Part shown: piece by piece, positions 63,659 to 64,000 of the stretch | Layout: every line of letters starts with the position of its first letter | How positions within the stretch are numbered: position 1 is the stretch's first letter | Assembly: GCF_021343995.1 (NCBI RefSeq) | Contig: NZ_JAJTTE010000001.1 | Location: 1 to 64,000 of the forward strand | Source: Pseudonocardia terrae | GTDB lineage: Bacteria; Actinomycetota; Actinomycetes; Mycobacteriales; Pseudonocardiaceae | Length of the DNA stretch: 64,000 nucleotides | Reading direction: 5' to 3' | The notes under the pieces: generated by a model | What the model saw: the letters and a program-made list of their open reading frames with translations, nothing else | What the model was told of the DNA's origin: nothing | Database searches by the model: none | Position numbers and translations under genes: made by a program

Positions 63659-63790
63659 CGGCCGTCACCACCCGTCGCGTCGAGGGGCTCCCACCGACCG
63701 CTCGGGGGACACGGCCCGTGCGGCGAGACGTCCCACTATGGCCACGGTGACCGGCGCTGTCCAGCACGCCGACGGGCGATGCACCCGGCG

Positions 63791-64000
63791 TCAGGACCAG
63801 CGGTCGGCGTCCGGATGGTCGTCACTGTCGGTGTCGTCCGACCCGTACCCCTCGTCCCAGCCGCCGTGTCGGTACTCGTCCCCGTGCCCGTTCCCGTGGT
63901 CATGGCCGTGCTCGTGGCCGTGGTCGCCGCCGTCCCCGTGGTCGTCCCCGTGGTCGTCCCCGTGGTCGTCGCCGTGCCCGTCCCGGGCGTTCTCGTCGTC
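63791..64000 (-). CDS. His/Asp/Gly-rich C-terminal end of a gene (partial)
   Basis: The minus-strand frame is open from the right edge to a TGA at 63791. Its 69 visible residues hold repeated DDHG units and HG pairs (GHGDDHGDDHGDDHGDGG, HGHEHGHDHGNGHG) and an acidic end (SDDTDSDDHPDADRWS). Such tails bind Ni, Zn or other metals or are just low-complexity. The start and fold lie outside the window, so no function is assigned. The clean frame, the repeat in codon phase and the acidic end support a real gene. Confidence 0.55.
   Translation of the reverse strand, partial: DDENARDGHGDDHGDDHGDDHGDGGDHGHEHGHDHGNGHGDEYRHGGWDEGYGSDDTDSDDHPDADRWS

Noticed and set aside
63880..63985. CRISPR array near the right edge.
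   Set aside because: The repeat units are about 12 bases, contiguous and in codon phase, encoding DDHG; there are no spacers.

Overview
The window is about 72-75% GC by eye and comes from a high-GC actinomycete, most likely a member of Pseudonocardiaceae or a close relative. The evidence is the rluB-aroH-cmk-PlsC-der block, the abundance of LLM (probably F420-dependent) oxidoreductases, a TIGR03083-type mycothiol-linked protein, a mycofactocin-type SDR and many GTG starts. The genus is an inference.

Layout. 1-6.1 kb is a conserved core: rluB (its 5' end lies outside the window), chorismate mutase, cytidylate kinase, a PlsC-like acyltransferase and the GTPase Der, the last three with 4- or 1-base stop/start overlaps, followed by a NarL-type response regulator and its histidine kinase. 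A tRNA-Pro(GGG) with its own terminator lies at 6.5 kb. 7-18 kb is a loose, gene-poor stretch of small unknown genes. It holds a universal stress protein, a CsoR-family repressor with an obvious operator, a DUF302 protein, and several damaged genes: a persulfide dioxygenase-like remnant, a Lon-like protease that has lost its AAA core, a 5'-truncated and frameshifted ctaD fused to that protease, and a frameshifted coiled-coil protein. 18-31 kb holds envelope and transport functions: CorA, a DUF4118 membrane protein, an APC permease carrying a C-terminal OB-fold, a phasin-like protein, a phosphatidylserine decarboxylase, a class A PBP with PASTA, DedA, a lipoprotein phosphoesterase and a CE15-like esterase.

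31-62 kb is an accessory catabolic island: four cytochromes P450, a CoxL/CoxS-type molybdenum hydroxylase, two intact and one degraded LLM oxidoreductases, four SDRs, two FAD-dependent oxidoreductases (one with a large internal deletion), SnoaL and limonene-epoxide-hydrolase-like proteins, two amidohydrolases, a Gfo/Idh oxidoreductase, an MHS-family transporter, ThuA and TIM-barrel sugar-type enzymes, and PucR and TrmB regulators. Tight 4-base overlaps define several operons. Two of these operons each carry a P450 of one unusual subfamily in which the I-helix acid is replaced by His. A repeated GTCGT(C/T)A(G/T) element sits in front of seven transcription units between 42.4 and 61.8 kb and suggests one regulon. 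The substrate of the island is not evident. No CoA ligase or thiolase is present, so it looks like a module for initial oxidation and ring or side-chain processing of a terpenoid-like or otherwise hydrophobic, possibly glycosylated, compound. This is an inference. The right edge holds a GAF-GAF sensor that has lost its phospho-acceptor His and its ATPase domain, and the His/Asp/Gly-rich tail of a gene running off the window.
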